64,000 nucleotides of DNA, from assembly GCA_023423895.1 (NCBI GenBank), contig JAFAER010000075.1, positions 1 to 64,000 of the forward strand, written 5' to 3'. The stretch's first letter is position 1; each line of letters opens with the position of its first letter. Position numbers and translations under genes: made by a program. Positions 1 to 7,869 of the stretch are shown piece by piece. This DNA comes from Pseudomonadota bacterium (GTDB lineage: Bacteria; Myxococcota_A; Polyangia; Polyangiales; Polyangiaceae). The notes under the pieces are model-generated. The model did not search any database. It had not been told where the DNA came from and saw only the letters and a list, made by a program, of their open reading frames with translations.

Positions 1-58
1 CCAGGTCAATGCAGGCACCGATCTCGGCACGTTCGTGACCGAGATCTTCGTGCCCTAG
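1..58 (+). CDS. C-terminal fragment of an upstream gene
   Basis: An open frame runs in from the left edge and stops at TAG 56-58. The last 18 residues end in TEIFVP. The stop lies 12 bases before the exbB start, so this gene is probably the first known member of the exbB-exbD-tonB operon. The visible piece is too short to recognise. Confidence reflects frame and spacing only. Confidence 0.5.
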   Translation, partial: QVNAGTDLGTFVTEIFVP

Positions 59-70
59 GGAGATGAAGCG

Positions 71-823
71 ATGTTGATCGAACGTCTTACGAAGCTGGCG
101 CTGCTCGGGAGCTCGTGGGTCCTCTACGTCCTCCTCGTGTTGTCCGTGCTCTCGATTGCCACGATGGTCGAGCGCTGGCTCTACTTCTCGCGCCGGCGAG
201 GCGATCTCGAGCAGCAGCGGCCCAAGCTCGTCGACCGGCTCGAAGTCGCCGACCTCGAGGGCCTCGATGAAGTCCTCGCCTCCGATCGTTCGCTTCATGG
301 ACGCATCGCACGTGAGGCTCTGCGATGGCTCCACGGCGGTCCGGAGGCGATGGCGGATGCGGTGGACGCGGAGCTGTCGCGCATTCGAGCGGAGCTGGAG
401 CGCGGTACGAACCTGCTCGGCACGCTCGGGAACAACGCTCCATTCATCGGACTGTTCGGGACCGTGCTCGGCGTCATCATCGCGTTCCACTCCCTCGGTG
501 CCTCGGGCGGCAATGCCGGCGCGATGGGCGGCGTGATGGGCGGCATCGCCGAGGCGCTCGTCGCCACGGGCGTCGGCCTCTTCGTCGCGCTCCCCGCGGT
601 CGTCGCTTACAACGTGATCCAGAAGAAGATTGGTCAGATCGAGGCGGACGCAGCGGCGCTCGTGAAGCTGATCAGCGCCTACGCGAAGGCCGACGCGCGC
701 ATTCTCGACCGTGCGCGCGCGCGCCACGAGGTTCGTCGTCAACCGCGCATCGCGCTCGTCGAAGAGACCTCGTCGTCCGACTCCGGGCCCCAGGTCGCGG
801 TGGCTCGCGAGGCGAAGGGCTGA
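71..823 (+). CDS. exbB: ExbB/TolQ/MotA-family proton channel protein
   Basis: Inner-membrane proton-channel subunit that with ExbD and TonB uses the proton gradient to energise outer-membrane receptors. The 250-residue length fits ExbB/TolQ. An N-terminal membrane segment (about residues 15-33) is followed by a cytosolic stretch and two further segments (about 120-142 and 160-185). The family signature GNNAPFIGLFGTVLGVI lies near residues 121-137, and a Gly/Met-rich loop leads into the third helix. It is followed 9 bases later by exbD and then by tonB and a receptor, which favours an ExbB role over TolQ or MotA. ATG 71 is the natural start. Confidence 0.93.
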   Translation: MLIERLTKLALLGSSWVLYVLLVLSVLSIATMVERWLYFSRRRGDLEQQRPKLVDRLEVADLEGLDEVLASDRSLHGRIAREALRWLHGGPEAMADAVDAELSRIRAELERGTNLLGTLGNNAPFIGLFGTVLGVIIAFHSLGASGGNAGAMGGVMGGIAEALVATGVGLFVALPAVVAYNVIQKKIGQIEADAAALVKLISAYAKADARILDRARARHEVRRQPRIALVEETSSSDSGPQVAVAREAKG

Positions 824-832
824 GGGCGCGCC

Positions 833-1249
833 ATGGCATCGATTCAGAGCGCGCGCGGCCCCGGGGCGCGCGGTGGCATCGTCGGCATCAACGTCACGCC
901 GTTCGTCGACATCGCCCTCGTGCTCCTCATCATCATGATGGTCTCGTCGACGTACATCGTCTCGCAGGCGCTCAAGGTGGAGCTGCCGAAGACGGCAACC
1001 TCGGACGAGAAGGTGACGAGAACGTACGTGGTGACGATCGCGAAGAGCGGTGACCTGCTCTTCAACGATGCGAGCGTCACGCCGAAGGAGCTCGAGGCGA
1101 AGCTGCGCGCCGCGCGCGGGAGCGAGGACGTGAGCCTCGTCATCAGCGCCGATCAGCACGCGCTCCACGGACGTGTCGTGGAGATCATCGACACCGCGAA
1201 GCTCGCCGGGGTGACGAAGTTCGCGATCAACGTGGAGCGCTCGAAGTAG
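833..1249 (+). CDS. exbD: ExbD/TolR-family biopolymer transport protein
   Basis: 138-residue partner of ExbB. The N-terminal part carries INVTPFVDIALVLLIIMM, the usual ExbD pattern in which an Asp (here in PFVDIALVLL) sits in the single membrane helix and is needed for proton use. The rest is a periplasmic domain with the expected sequence around LVISADQHALHGRVVEIIDTAK. It starts 9 bases after exbB and ends 6 bases before tonB, so the three are one transcription unit. Only one ExbD is present here, unlike loci with two ExbD copies. Confidence 0.93.
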   Translation: MASIQSARGPGARGGIVGINVTPFVDIALVLLIIMMVSSTYIVSQALKVELPKTATSDEKVTRTYVVTIAKSGDLLFNDASVTPKELEAKLRAARGSEDVSLVISADQHALHGRVVEIIDTAKLAGVTKFAINVERSK

Positions 1250-1255
1250 TCAGCC

Positions 1256-1966
1256 ATGTCTCTCCGCGCTGCTCTCATCGGTGGAAGCCTTCTTGCGCAC
1301 GCGGGGCTCGTCGTCGCGCTCGGCGGGGTCCGCGCGCCGAGCGCCGCCGCCGCGACGGCCATCGAGGTGTTCGAGAGCACGAAGCCCGAGCCGCCTCCAC
1401 CGGCGAAGGTCGAGCCGCCTCCTCCCGAGCCCGCGGCCCAGCACGACCCGCCGCCGCGTGCACGTGCAGCGAAGGCTGCGCCTGCGCCCGCACCCGAGAC
1501 GCCGCCTGCGCCTGCGCACGCGCACGCGCTCGACGCGCTACCGGACCTCGGGCTCGAGCTCGGCAACGGTGGTGGTCCTGGCGGTCTCGCGTTGCCGGCG
1601 ACGCCTGCCGCAGCGCCGCGTCCGGCGGCGACCTCGGCAAAGACATTGTCGAGGGCGCCTGCACCGTCGCGTCCGGCCGTCGACGCGTGTGACGAGCCGC
1701 CTGCGAAGCCGAAGCTGCTGAACCTGCCTCAGCCCGCGTACACGGACGCAGCGCGTGCCGCGAACGTCGAGGGCAAGGTCCGCATCGAGATCGTCGTCGA
1801 CGAGGAGGGCAAGGTCGTGAGCGTTCGCGCGCTCACGAGCCTCGGTCACGGCCTCGACGAGGCCGCACTGACCGCAGCGCGTGCGGCGACGTTCGAGCCG
1901 GCCGTCCGCTGTGGTCGGCCGAGCCGCTCGACGTTCAACGTCTCGATCCGGTTCTCCGCGTCGTGA
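1256..1966 (+). CDS. tonB: TonB-family energy transducer
   Basis: 236-residue TonB. An N-terminal membrane anchor (about residues 7-25, LIGGSLLAHAGLVVALGGV) is followed by a long Pro/Ala/Lys-rich spacer that can span the periplasm. A TonB C-terminal domain occupies about 160-236, with YTDAARAANVEGKVRIEIVV and the LDEAALTAARAATFEPA core. It links the ExbB-ExbD motor to the plug of outer-membrane receptors. Its stop overlaps the receptor start in a GTGA, so the two are translationally coupled and the receptor next door is its probable client. Confidence 0.9.
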   Translation: MSLRAALIGGSLLAHAGLVVALGGVRAPSAAAATAIEVFESTKPEPPPPAKVEPPPPEPAAQHDPPPRARAAKAAPAPAPETPPAPAHAHALDALPDLGLELGNGGGPGGLALPATPAAAPRPAATSAKTLSRAPAPSRPAVDACDEPPAKPKLLNLPQPAYTDAARAANVEGKVRIEIVVDEEGKVVSVRALTSLGHGLDEAALTAARAATFEPAVRCGRPSRSTFNVSIRFSAS

Positions 1967-4644
1967 GCCAGATGCGCGCCTCCCGGTCACGCTGGATCCT
2001 CGGTCTCGTGGTCGCGACGCTGCTCGCGCCAGAGCTGGCACGCCCGGCTCTTGCGCAGCCGCGACCTGCCCAGAGCGAGCCGGCACGGCCACGTCTGACG
2101 AAGGCCCCCGAGCTCATCGAGCTCGTCGAGGCGGATTACCCGAAAGAGGAGCTTGCCGCCGGGCGCTCCGCGACGGTCGTCCTGCAGCTCGCGGTCTCGG
2201 CGAGCGGCGCCGTCGACGATGCCGTCGTGGTCCAGGGCGCAGGCGCGGCGTTCGACGCGGCGGCGCTCGAAGCGGTGAGGCGGTTCCGATTCCGGCCGGC
2301 CGAGATCGATCACAAGCCGGCGCCGGTGAAGATCACCTACCGCTACACCTTCACGCCGAAGCTGGAGGCGCCGACGACCGGCAAGCTTCGCGGTGTGGTC
2401 GTCGCGAAGGGGAGCGGTCAACCGCTCTCCGGCGTCACCGTGGACATCGAAGGCGTCGGCAAGGTCGTCACGAGTGCCGATGGAACGTTCGCGTTCGACG
2501 ACGTCGAGCCAGGCGAAGTGAAGGTCACGCTCTCGCGGGACGATCTCACGCCGCTGCAGACGCACGAAGCCATCGAGGCCGGTCGGACGCTCGAAGCGCG
2601 CTACACCGTCGAGCTCCCAGCGCCTGCATCGAGCGCCGACGATGCCGACAAGGACGACTTCGAGGTCGTCGTCGTCGCCCCGCGGCTCGTGAAGCAGGTC
2701 GTCAGCACCGAGGTCGGCGCGGAAGAAGCGCGGCGAGTTCCGGGGACGCAAGGCGACGTGCTGAAGGTCGTCGAGAACCTTCCGGGCGTCGCGCGCGCGA
2801 GCGCCGGCTCGGGTCAGGTCGTCGTATGGGGCGCGGCACCCCAGGACACGCGCACGTACGTCGGCGCGGTCCGCATCCCGATGCTCTACCACTTCGGCGG
2901 CCTCCGCTCGGTGCTCCACAACGATCGCGTCGCCTCCGTCGAGCTGATCCCGGGCGGCTACGGCGCTGCCTTTGGTCGCGGGCTCGGCGGGCTCGTCCGC
3001 GTCACGTCACGCGATCCGGCCCGCGATCGGCTCCACGGCAGCGCGCAGCTCGACGTGCTCGACGCCTCGGCCGCCGTCACGGCGCCGATCGGCGAGCGGC
3101 TCTCGTTCGCGCTCACGGCACGTAGAAGCCACATCGCCGACGCCGCGAAGCTCCTCGAAGATCAGAGCTTCCAGTCCTTCTTCACGCTGCCGCAGTATCA
3201 CGACGGGCAGGCGCGGCTTCGGTATCAGCTCGGACAGAACGAGTGGATCGAGGCGGGCGGCCTTCTCTCGGGCGACCGCCAGTCGCGCACACAGCCGAGC
3301 AACGATCCCTCGCATCGCGTGTCGGAGACGAGGAAGCTCTACTTCGAGCGCTACGACGTCGCCTACCACAAGGTCCTCGCCGATGGCGCGGAGGTGGACG
3401 TTGCACCGTGGTACGGCCACGACAAGAGCGGACGGTCGGGCAATTTCGGCGGTGTGCCCACGAGCATCGAGACGGAGTCGCATCTCGTCGGCTTCCGCGC
3501 CGAGTGGCGAGGGCGGATCGCGAAGGACTGGTCGGCACGCACGGGCTTCGACTTCGAGCTCGTTCAGAGCAGCTCCGTCCGTACCGGCTCGATCACGTCG
3601 CCGCCGCGTGAAGGTGATGCCTACGTGTTCGGACGGCCGCCGGCCGATCAGGTCAGCGCCGACCGATGGAAGACCACGATCGCGAGCGCCGCGCCGTACG
3701 CCGAAGGCGACTGGGCGCTCTTCGACGATCGGCTGCATCTCACTCCCGGCATTCGATTCGAGCCGTACTTCGTCAACGTGAACCGGCGGAAGCCGCATGA
3801 TCCAAACGCGCCGGACCTCGGCACGTCTCTCCAGGACATCTCGATCCAGCCGCGGCTCGCGACGCGTTACGCGCTGTCGCGTCAGCTGACGTACAAGGCT
3901 GCCGTCGGCCTGTATCGTCAGCCGCCACTGCCCGACGATCTGTCCGCAATCTTCGGCAATCCGGCGCTCGGGATCTCGACGGGCACGCACTACGTCGGTG
4001 GTGCTGAGCTCCGCGCGACGAGCACGATCACGATGGAGACCAACGTCTTCCACACGACGTCGGACAATCTCGTCGCGCGCAACCCTTCGAGCACCCCGCG
4101 AGCCGGTGAGGCGCTGATCCAGCAGGGCGAGGGGCGCTCGATCGGTGCTCAGCTCATGTTGCGGCGAGAGAAGGGGCGCGGACGGTTCTTCGGCTGGCTC
4201 GCGTACACGATCCTGCGGAGCGAGCGGAAGGACGCTCCGGACGCGCGCTGGAGGCTCTTCGACTACGACCAGACGCACGTCCTCACCGCGCTCGGATCGT
4301 ACGACCTCGGCGCGGGCTTCGAGGTCGGAGCGCGCGCGCGCGTCGCGTCGGGCTACCCGCGTACGCCCCTCGCGTACGTGTACTTCGACGCCCGCAGGAG
4401 CCGCTACGAGCCCACGCTCGGCGTCTACAACACCGATCGCATCCCGCTCTTCTTCCAGCTCGACGTGCGCGTCGCCAAGCGCATCAAGGTGAACGACTCG
4501 GAGCTCGAGATCTATCTCGACGTCCAGAACGTGACGGCGCGCGAGAACCCTGAGGAGATCGCGTACTCGCCTGACTACTCGCAGAGACGATACATCCTCG
4601 GCCTTCCGCTCCTGCCCATCCTCGGAGCGCGGTGGAGCTTCTGA
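1963..4644 (+). CDS. TonB-dependent receptor with an N-terminal TonB-like domain
   Basis: 893-residue outer-membrane receptor. Order seen: signal peptide (about 1-32), a TonB-type C-terminal domain (about 43-128, with EADYPKEEL, VVLQLAVSASGAV and FRFRPAEID), a carboxypeptidase-regulatory-like fold (about 138-215), a plug (about 237-350, with VLKVVENLPGV and GAAFGRGLGGLVRV), and a beta-barrel to the terminal Phe. The start is GTG 1963, overlapping the tonB stop by four bases; an in-frame ATG lies at 1972. A TonB domain at the N-terminus of a secreted receptor is not the classical layout. It is a paralogue of the receptor at 7866-10556. The ligand cannot be told from sequence. Confidence 0.9.
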   Translation: MSQMRASRSRWILGLVVATLLAPELARPALAQPRPAQSEPARPRLTKAPELIELVEADYPKEELAAGRSATVVLQLAVSASGAVDDAVVVQGAGAAFDAAALEAVRRFRFRPAEIDHKPAPVKITYRYTFTPKLEAPTTGKLRGVVVAKGSGQPLSGVTVDIEGVGKVVTSADGTFAFDDVEPGEVKVTLSRDDLTPLQTHEAIEAGRTLEARYTVELPAPASSADDADKDDFEVVVVAPRLVKQVVSTEVGAEEARRVPGTQGDVLKVVENLPGVARASAGSGQVVVWGAAPQDTRTYVGAVRIPMLYHFGGLRSVLHNDRVASVELIPGGYGAAFGRGLGGLVRVTSRDPARDRLHGSAQLDVLDASAAVTAPIGERLSFALTARRSHIADAAKLLEDQSFQSFFTLPQYHDGQARLRYQLGQNEWIEAGGLLSGDRQSRTQPSNDPSHRVSETRKLYFERYDVAYHKVLADGAEVDVAPWYGHDKSGRSGNFGGVPTSIETESHLVGFRAEWRGRIAKDWSARTGFDFELVQSSSVRTGSITSPPREGDAYVFGRPPADQVSADRWKTTIASAAPYAEGDWALFDDRLHLTPGIRFEPYFVNVNRRKPHDPNAPDLGTSLQDISIQPRLATRYALSRQLTYKAAVGLYRQPPLPDDLSAIFGNPALGISTGTHYVGGAELRATSTITMETNVFHTTSDNLVARNPSSTPRAGEALIQQGEGRSIGAQLMLRREKGRGRFFGWLAYTILRSERKDAPDARWRLFDYDQTHVLTALGSYDLGAGFEVGARARVASGYPRTPLAYVYFDARRSRYEPTLGVYNTDRIPLFFQLDVRVAKRIKVNDSELEIYLDVQNVTARENPEEIAYSPDYSQRRYILGLPLLPILGARWSF

Positions 4645-5714
4645 TGACGAATCCGAGCCGCGTCGTCCTCGTGTCGGTCTTCTTCCTCGCCGTGCTCGCG
4701 GCCGTGGCGGCGTGCGTGCCGGATCTCGATGACGACGGCGCGCGCATCACCGCGCCGCGCGTGCTCGCGGTGCGCGCCGTCCCTGCCGAAGCGCGGGCCG
4801 GACAGGCCGTGGCGCTGACGGCGCTCGTCGCCACTCCGTCAGGACGGGCGGCGAGCGCCGAGACGCTCGAGTGGGCGATGTGTCTGGCGCGCAAGCCGCT
4901 CACGGAGCTCGGTCCGGTCGCGCAGGAGTGTATCGATCGGTTCTCGATCGGAGGTGACATCTTCCAGCGGCTCGGGCGCGGACAGGGCGTCACGGCGACG
5001 TTGCCGGCCGACGTGTGCCGGCGCTTCGGGCCGATCGCGCCTCCCGCTGAAGCGGGGGGCGTCGCGGGCCGGCCCGTCGACCCCGATCTGTCCGGCGGCT
5101 ACTACCAGCCGATCGTGCTCGGCAACGAGCAGGGCGCGGCGCTCGGATCGGTTCGCCTGTCCTGTGGCGTCGTCGGTGTGCCGAGCGCGGAAGCGGTCCG
5201 CTACAACCAGAGCGCGCGCCCGAACGAGAACCCGGAGATCGATCGTCTGGAGATCGTGTCCGGCGCGGCGGTGCAGTCGATCGCGCCGGAGGGCGAGGCG
5301 CCCGGCGCTGTCGTTGCCGCCGGAGCCCGCGTGCAACTGCGCGCGACATGGTCGGCGTGTCCCGAGCAGCCGGTCTGCGGCGACGGCATGTGCACGGCCG
5401 GTGAGAACCAGAGCACGTGTGCCGCCGACTGCCGTGACGCACCGAAGGGGTGCACGGGGGCGGAGCGGTATCTCTGGCCGAATCCCGAGACGCGGCGGGT
5501 GCAGGAGCGGCGCGAGGCGATGACGGTCGCGTGGTACGCCGAGGCGGGCACGTTCGACGAAGCGCAGACCGGTCGAAGCGAGACCGACGCGGGCGTCGAT
5601 GCCGCGAACGTATGGACCGCACCCGCGCAGCGCGGTCCCGTCCGGCTCTGGATCGTCCTCCGCGACGATCGCGGCGGCGTCGGCTGGGAGGAGTACGTCG
5701 TCACGGTCGAATGA
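4644..5714 (+). CDS. Receptor-partner lipoprotein
   Basis: 356-residue exported lipoprotein. The N-terminus MTNPSRVVLVSVFFLAVLAAVAAC is a type II signal peptide whose lipobox Cys is residue 24. ATG 4644 overlaps the receptor stop (ATGA); a GTG at 4632 would only add four residues before the signal. The body is paralogous to the gene at 6949-7869: both share GGYYQP, an RPNENP-I motif and a C-terminal W-A-GTF/GRSETD segment. This copy has an extra Cys-rich insert (CGDGMC, CAADC). Because both copies directly follow a TonB-domain receptor, it is probably a dedicated surface or periplasmic partner. No known family name is recognised. Confidence 0.8.
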   Translation: MTNPSRVVLVSVFFLAVLAAVAACVPDLDDDGARITAPRVLAVRAVPAEARAGQAVALTALVATPSGRAASAETLEWAMCLARKPLTELGPVAQECIDRFSIGGDIFQRLGRGQGVTATLPADVCRRFGPIAPPAEAGGVAGRPVDPDLSGGYYQPIVLGNEQGAALGSVRLSCGVVGVPSAEAVRYNQSARPNENPEIDRLEIVSGAAVQSIAPEGEAPGAVVAAGARVQLRATWSACPEQPVCGDGMCTAGENQSTCAADCRDAPKGCTGAERYLWPNPETRRVQERREAMTVAWYAEAGTFDEAQTGRSETDAGVDAANVWTAPAQRGPVRLWIVLRDDRGGVGWEEYVVTVE

Positions 5715-5747
5715 CGCCGCGGCCAACCGAGGGAGGGGTCATGCATC

Positions 5748-5781
5748 TTGTTTCGTGGATATGTGTTCGTTATAGTGGATA
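5748..5781 (+). promoter_or_regulatory. Sigma-70-like promoter for a leaderless mRNA, with a GTGGATA direct repeat
   Basis: TTGTTT at 5748-5753 and TATAGT at 5771-5776 are separated by exactly 17 bases, in an A/T-rich patch that stands out from its surroundings. The expected transcription start falls at about 5783, the ATG of the sigma-54 activator, which predicts a leaderless message. GTGGATA occurs at 5755-5761 and again at 5775-5781, 20 bases apart, overlapping the spacer and the -10 box, as a repressor or autoregulator site might. Confidence 0.5.
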
Positions 5782-5782
5782 C

Positions 5783-6901
5783 ATGGCTGCCGCGAGCACC
5801 TCCAACATCGGCCCCATCGATCCCGTCGTTAGTGGAAATGCTGCGCCGCGTGCATCGCTGGGCGCGCCCTCGTCGATCTTGCACGCTGGAGGGGCCGTCC
5901 AGGAAGATGACGGCGTCGTCATCGGCTCGACCGCGGGGCTCGTAGGGGCGATCGCGCGCATCGAACAGGTCGCGCCGACGGACGCGCCGGTGCTGTTCGA
6001 GGGGGAGACCGGGTCTGGCAAGGAAGTGCTCGCGCGCTTGCTGCATGCCCGGTCGGACCGCGCCTCGGGGCCGATGATCCGCGTCAACTGTGGAGCGATC
6101 CCGGCGGAGCTCGTCGACTCCGAGCTCTTCGGCCACGAGCGAGGCAGCTTCACCGGCGCGACGACCACGCGTGCGGGCTGGTTCGAGCGCGCCGACGGCG
6201 GGACCCTCTTCCTCGACGAGGTCGCCGAGCTTCCCCTCGCGGCTCAGGTCCGTCTGCTTCGAGTCCTCCAGGAGGGGACGTTCACGCGCGTCGGCGGCTC
6301 GAAGGACCTGAAGGTCTCGGTTCGCGTCGTGGCCGCGACACATCGAGATCTGCGCGCGATGTGCGCGGAGGGAACGTTTCGCTCCGACCTCTGGTATCGG
6401 ATCGGCGTCTTCACGGTGCAGATTCCCCCGCTGCGCGAGCGCCTCGAGGACATCGAGCCGCTGACGCGTCACTTCGCGCGCAAGTCGGGACTACGGCTGA
6501 CGAACGTCCCGCTCGCCCCGACCGCCGACGAAATCGATGCGCTCAGGCGCTATTCGTGGCCGGGGAACGTTCGCGAGCTCGCGGCGGTCGTCGAGCGCGC
6601 CGCCATCTTGGGTGGCGGACGCCGGCTCGAGATCGCCGCCGCCCTCGGCGATGTCTCCGCAGCTTCTCTGCCAGCAAACGGGGACAGTGGGTCGGTATCG
6701 GTCATCCGAAGCTCCGCGACGACCGAGCCGCTGGCGACGCTCGATGACGCCATCCGGGCGCACATCGGTCGTGCGCTGGAGGCGTCGCGTGGACGCATCG
6801 AAGGACGCGGCGGCGCCGCCGACCTTCTCGGCGTCAATCCCCACACGCTGCGGGGCAAGATGCGGCGCTTGAAGATTGCATGGAGTCGCTACCGCGACTG
6901 A
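5783..6901 (+). CDS. Sigma-54-dependent transcriptional activator (AAA+ and Fis-type HTH)
   Basis: 372-residue enhancer-binding protein. After about 45 residues without a recognisable sensor domain it shows Walker A GETGSGKE (74-81), the sigma-54-contacting loop GSFTGA (121-126, Ser in place of the usual Ala), Walker B TLFLDE (141-146), SWPGNVREL (258-266) and a Fis-type helix-turn-helix at the end (about 340-365, GGAADLLGVNPHTLRGKMRR). No receiver, GAF or FHA domain is seen, so it may be controlled by its amount. ATG 5783 is preferred because the predicted promoter places transcription there; ATG 5741 behind GGGAGGGG is the alternative. It lies between the two receptor operons and is a candidate regulator of them. 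Confidence 0.9.
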   Translation: MAAASTSNIGPIDPVVSGNAAPRASLGAPSSILHAGGAVQEDDGVVIGSTAGLVGAIARIEQVAPTDAPVLFEGETGSGKEVLARLLHARSDRASGPMIRVNCGAIPAELVDSELFGHERGSFTGATTTRAGWFERADGGTLFLDEVAELPLAAQVRLLRVLQEGTFTRVGGSKDLKVSVRVVAATHRDLRAMCAEGTFRSDLWYRIGVFTVQIPPLRERLEDIEPLTRHFARKSGLRLTNVPLAPTADEIDALRRYSWPGNVRELAAVVERAAILGGGRRLEIAAALGDVSAASLPANGDSGSVSVIRSSATTEPLATLDDAIRAHIGRALEASRGRIEGRGGAADLLGVNPHTLRGKMRRLKIAWSRYRD

Positions 6902-6948
6902 ACGACGAGGTCGCGTCGGCGCGCAGGTTCGCTTGCGCTCGCCCCGGG

Positions 6949-7869
6949 TCAGCGCGTCGTGACCGTCGGGGTCGCGAACGCAACACCGCCGCGTGCATCT
7001 CGGAGCACCACGTAGAGATGGACGATGCGCGGCTCGGCCGGCGCCGTCCAATCATTGTCGGTGAACGTCGCGGTCTCGTCTTCGGTGCGACCGGTCCGGT
7101 CGCTTTCGAACGTGCCGGCGGTCGCGAACCAGGAGAGACGCATCGTCTCTCTTCGCTCCGTGAGCGCACGACGCGCGAGATCGTAGACCACGTAGCGCTC
7201 CGCAGAGGTCTCCGGCCACGTCGCGCGGAAGGTCACCTTCGCGCCGCGCGGGATCGCATCGAGCGAGACCGGGGCGCCTGCGACGGTGGCCGTTATCGAA
7301 TCGATTGCGGGGTTCTCGTTGGGCCGATAGCGATCGCCGAAGTCGGCGGTGACGTCCGCTGCTGCGTTCGTGAGCGAGCACGAGATGCGCTCGAGCCCGA
7401 ACGCGGTCACGGCACCTTCCGGCGAGCCGAGCATGACGCGCAGCGGCTGGTAATAGCCGCCGGTCACGTCCGGATCGCGCGGCCGAAGCTCGGCCGAGGT
7501 GACCTCCGGGCCAAAAACGGCGCACGCGTCGAGGGGCATCGGCGCGTCGATCGCGGGAGCTCCGTCGGCGAGCGGGCGGGCGCCGTCTCGAAGGCACGCT
7601 GCGCTCGCAGCTCCGTTCTCGGTGAGCAGCTTCGGTGACGAGCAGAAGGCCCAGCTCGCTGCCGGCGCAGCGACGGGCCCGTCCGGAGTCGCCACGAGGA
7701 GCGAATAGCGGGCGACCTCGCCGGGAGCGACTTCCGGTGGCTCACCGCGTACGGCAAGGATCTGCGTGCGCGTCACGAGCGACTCGCGGTCCCCGAGGTC
7801 AGGCCGGCACGACGGCGACGTCGCTGCGAGCATCACGGCGAGGCTGATCGCGATCTGGCGGCGATTCAC
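6949..7869 (-). CDS. Receptor-partner lipoprotein, second copy
   Basis: 306-residue exported protein read leftward. GTG 7869 overlaps the stop of the receptor (GTGA), matching the coupling seen in the first copy. The N-terminus NRRQIAISLAVMLAATSPSC gives a lipobox-like end with Cys 21; Pro and Ser before the Cys make it a weak lipobox. It shares with the 4644 gene the segments ILAVRGEPPEVAPGEVARYSLL, DVTGGYYQPLRV, RYRPNENPAIDSI and WFATAGTF. It lacks the Cys-rich insert of the first copy. It is the last gene of the minus-strand operon and ends head-on against the sigma-54 activator gene. Function unknown beyond pairing with a receptor. Confidence 0.8.
   Translation of the reverse strand: MNRRQIAISLAVMLAATSPSCRPDLGDRESLVTRTQILAVRGEPPEVAPGEVARYSLLVATPDGPVAAPAASWAFCSSPKLLTENGAASAACLRDGARPLADGAPAIDAPMPLDACAVFGPEVTSAELRPRDPDVTGGYYQPLRVMLGSPEGAVTAFGLERISCSLTNAAADVTADFGDRYRPNENPAIDSITATVAGAPVSLDAIPRGAKVTFRATWPETSAERYVVYDLARRALTERRETMRLSWFATAGTFESDRTGRTEDETATFTDNDWTAPAEPRIVHLYVVLRDARGGVAFATPTVTTR

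Noticed and set aside
2036..2054. Sigma-54 promoter (TGGCACG followed by TTGC)
   Set aside because: The two elements are four bases too far apart and lie inside the receptor signal-peptide codons.
2035..2110. tRNA or small RNA genes anywhere in the window
   Set aside because: I looked for T-loop-like GGTTCGA contexts with matching stems and found none that fold into a cloverleaf; listed at an arbitrary position because it applies to the whole window.
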